From: Unio delphinus
Lineage: Eukaryota > Mollusca > Bivalvia > Unionida > Unionidae
Direction: 5' to 3'
Length of the DNA: 64,000 bases
NCBI GenBank assembly: GCA_029339505.1
Contig: JAQISU010000109.1
Location: 622,001-686,000 of the forward strand
Under the pieces are notes generated by a model, which did no database searches, had not been told where the DNA came from, and saw nothing but the letters and a program-made list of their open reading frames with translations. How positions within the stretch are numbered: position 1 is the stretch's first letter; each line of letters begins with the position of its first letter. Below, one piece after another: positions 61,961 to 64,000 of the stretch. A program made the position numbers and the translations under genes.

Positions 61961-64000
61961 TCAAGCAACCACTTTCGAAGAAATACCAAACATATATGAA
62001 TCCGCAGATTTAATACCACAATGACGATGTGTGAATGTAACCACTCGAATGTAACATGTCATTACGTTCATGGAAATCTTACGATGGGCATCAAATTAAA
62101 ACCGTTGGATGCTATTATTTGAACTGGAGGAATCCCTATTATTGGCCCTTCTTTTGTGCATCAAGCATGTATATTGGTTTAATATCAGGATTTATATTAA
62201 TATAATACGCAAATATGTTTATTTAGATCACGGTTTTGGACTTTCCTAAGTGAATTTTACAGGCAATGGCTTTGATTTTGTAAACATCAGTATCATTCTA
62301 GAAGGTTATTTTCCATTAGATAATGTGTTTGTTTATTATAGAAAATTTGAATTATGACCTTACGTCAATTAAAGAACGATATAATCTTGTAATTGTGAGG
62401 ACTTGGTCATTCATACTTTAGCATCTAGCACTGTAAAGTTGTATTATGTTGTGACCAGTTTGGTTCATTTTCTTCAAATTACGAATTTAAGTGATTAGTT
62501 TCTCTGGAAATACAAACGTGCTCTGATAAAATTCTTGGATACAGACTTCACTGGAATTACGTATATGTGATTCAACAAATGACTTTTGGCACATCAACAC
62601 TTTAATAGCTATCACAGATACATCATCCACTTCAACTTTTGGGATTGTTTCTGGACATGTGCTAAATTTTATTCAGGACTTTAAATTACCCAAACTTGTG
62701 TCTGTACTTCTTGGATTTTTTTAGGACTTTAATTCGCAATGCCGAAAGGTTTCTCTTCTTCTCATTTTCACTTTGTTTTCTAGGAAAATAAATATATTTG
62801 TAAAGTTTTACAAAAGTTGATTTTCTCTCTTTTCTGTAACGAATTTTAAGAGTAAACACTCGTAACAGTATAAAACTGATTTAAAGTGTAACAAATATTT
62901 TGTTCCTGTTTCTATCAGACTCCTTTCCTTTCGGTCACCAGTACGTTCAGATGAATCGAATTTACATATTTTGTTTTAATATTTAACCAGTTCGTTACTG
63001 AATCAAAACTGCTTTAACAAATTGAACTAGTATTGTTTGTGTGTCTTATTTATTTCACGTTTTGTATTGGACATGTATAGTTTGTACCTGTATTACACTC
63101 CCATTTAATCTTACATGCCTGATCTGGCTTTCGATACAGAGTTTCGATACGTATTTCGGTATCATACACCTAGACTCAAACTACTTAGTTTCATTCTTTG
63201 ACGTCATCGCGTATACATTTTTAGACTAATTGAATTGAGCTCTAATAAATCCCAATTCGTTTTTAAATTATATTCTTATAGAAAAACTAAAAATATTTAA
63301 AAAAGCGTTAAATAAGTACAAAACATGATTCGTTTTTTTTTCTTCTTTCTTCTTCTTGTTCTAATTATGGGGAAAGAACTCATTTGATGTGGCTTATGAA
63401 AACGTATCGTCATGAAGGCCTCGACGTATCCCTACGCTATATCAATGTGCCGGCACATAAAAATAACCAATAGGTCATATCCCAATGTCTCCGTCTCTAT
63501 CTTGTTCCGTATCTAATTTTACACCCCAGTTCTATATGGTTTTTACTTTCCACGTATTCATGTTTTCATTATTGTTATTGTTAACACTTATTCGCTGTAT
63601 TAATAATGTATAATTAAAACAAATTGCAAAATAAAACATGTAGGTGACATGGATTCTATTATCATCATGTTTCCTTTTTATAGGAATGCTAGGATAATGG
63701 CTTGCATCTAAATCGTGAAAAAATTACTACTCTTTTATTCCGGCCATATTTAATGTACGTAACGTAATACGTTGAAACCATTTTTGCATTATCGGCATAC
63801 TCTAATTTTAAAAAATGACTGCATTATCGTAACTAAAAAAGATGTTACTTTTGATAATAATAATTTCATTCAAATTCAATATTGTGTAGAAAGCTCACTC
63901 TTGATTCTATACCAAACAAGTTTTTATCTTTCAGAAAATAACCTCCCCCTTGCATGAGACATGAAAGGGGAATATTTATCGCGGAAAATTGAAATATGTT
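61961..64000. other. unique AT-rich sequence, nothing recognised
   Basis: Two kilobases without tandem structure, element ends or convincing frames up to the window edge. Confidence 0.5.

Overview
This is a eukaryotic, AT-rich, repeat-dominated intergenic (or very long intronic) window. I find no intact protein-coding gene, no rRNA, no functional tRNA gene and no prokaryotic feature. A mollusc is the best guess, as an inference only. It rests on two tRNA-headed or formerly tRNA-headed SINEs whose central domain resembles the one I recall from mollusc SINEs of the MESC/RUDI type, on several copies of a second class-II-tRNA-derived SINE, and on L1/Tx1-like and CR1/L2-like LINE remnants.

The window holds three layers. 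(1) Simple repeats: AT, CA, CT/AG, ATT, TAC, CATA and ATCT tracts, many of 50-280 bp. They generate most of the long open frames, which are not genes. (2) Minisatellite arrays: about eighteen tandem arrays with mostly unrelated units of 12 to 83 bp. The largest are at 35.5-37.3 kb (53-bp unit), 39.7-41.4 kb (37 bp), 53.3-54.6 kb (28 bp in an 83-bp higher-order unit) and 59.7-61.9 kb (41 bp). Several show higher-order structure or large internal duplications (2.7, 15.5-16.5, 35.6-37.3 and 60.1-61.3 kb). (3) Transposable elements: seven copies of one tRNA-derived SINE (four with clear target-site duplications of 11-14 bp, one nested pair), three other SINE pieces, an eroded L1/Tx1-type LINE at 18.2-22.1 kb, two long copies plus one 3' stub of a CR1/L2-type LINE (26.9-29.1 kb on +, 42.2-45.7 kb on -, 59.0 kb on -), and two short hAT-like MITEs (7.7 and 12.1 kb) inserted into minisatellite arrays.

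Region by region. 0-13 kb: trinucleotide repeats, SINEs, 41-, 62- and 39-bp arrays and both MITEs. 13-18 kb: SINE fragment, 53-bp array and 22/66-bp higher-order array. 18-22 kb: dead L1/Tx1 LINE with a SINE and two AT tracts inside. 22-26 kb: compound microsatellites and a small 41-bp array. 26.9-29.5 kb: internally deleted CR1/L2 LINE. 29.7-35.5 kb: largely unique sequence. 35.5-41.4 kb: three arrays. 42-46 kb: near full-length but inactivated CR1/L2 LINE with YADD still visible. 46-51 kb: unique sequence plus a degenerate array. 51-53.3 kb: the best non-repetitive open frame (52256-52666) and a nested SINE pair. 53.3-57 kb: arrays. 57-59 kb: SINE cluster with a G-rich tract. 59-62 kb: two adjoining arrays. 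62-64 kb: unique sequence with nothing recognised.

There is no gene network to describe. The interest lies in how repeats layer on one another: minisatellite units serve as internal empty-site references that expose MITE target duplications, and LINE copies share both ends although one has lost its reverse-transcriptase core.
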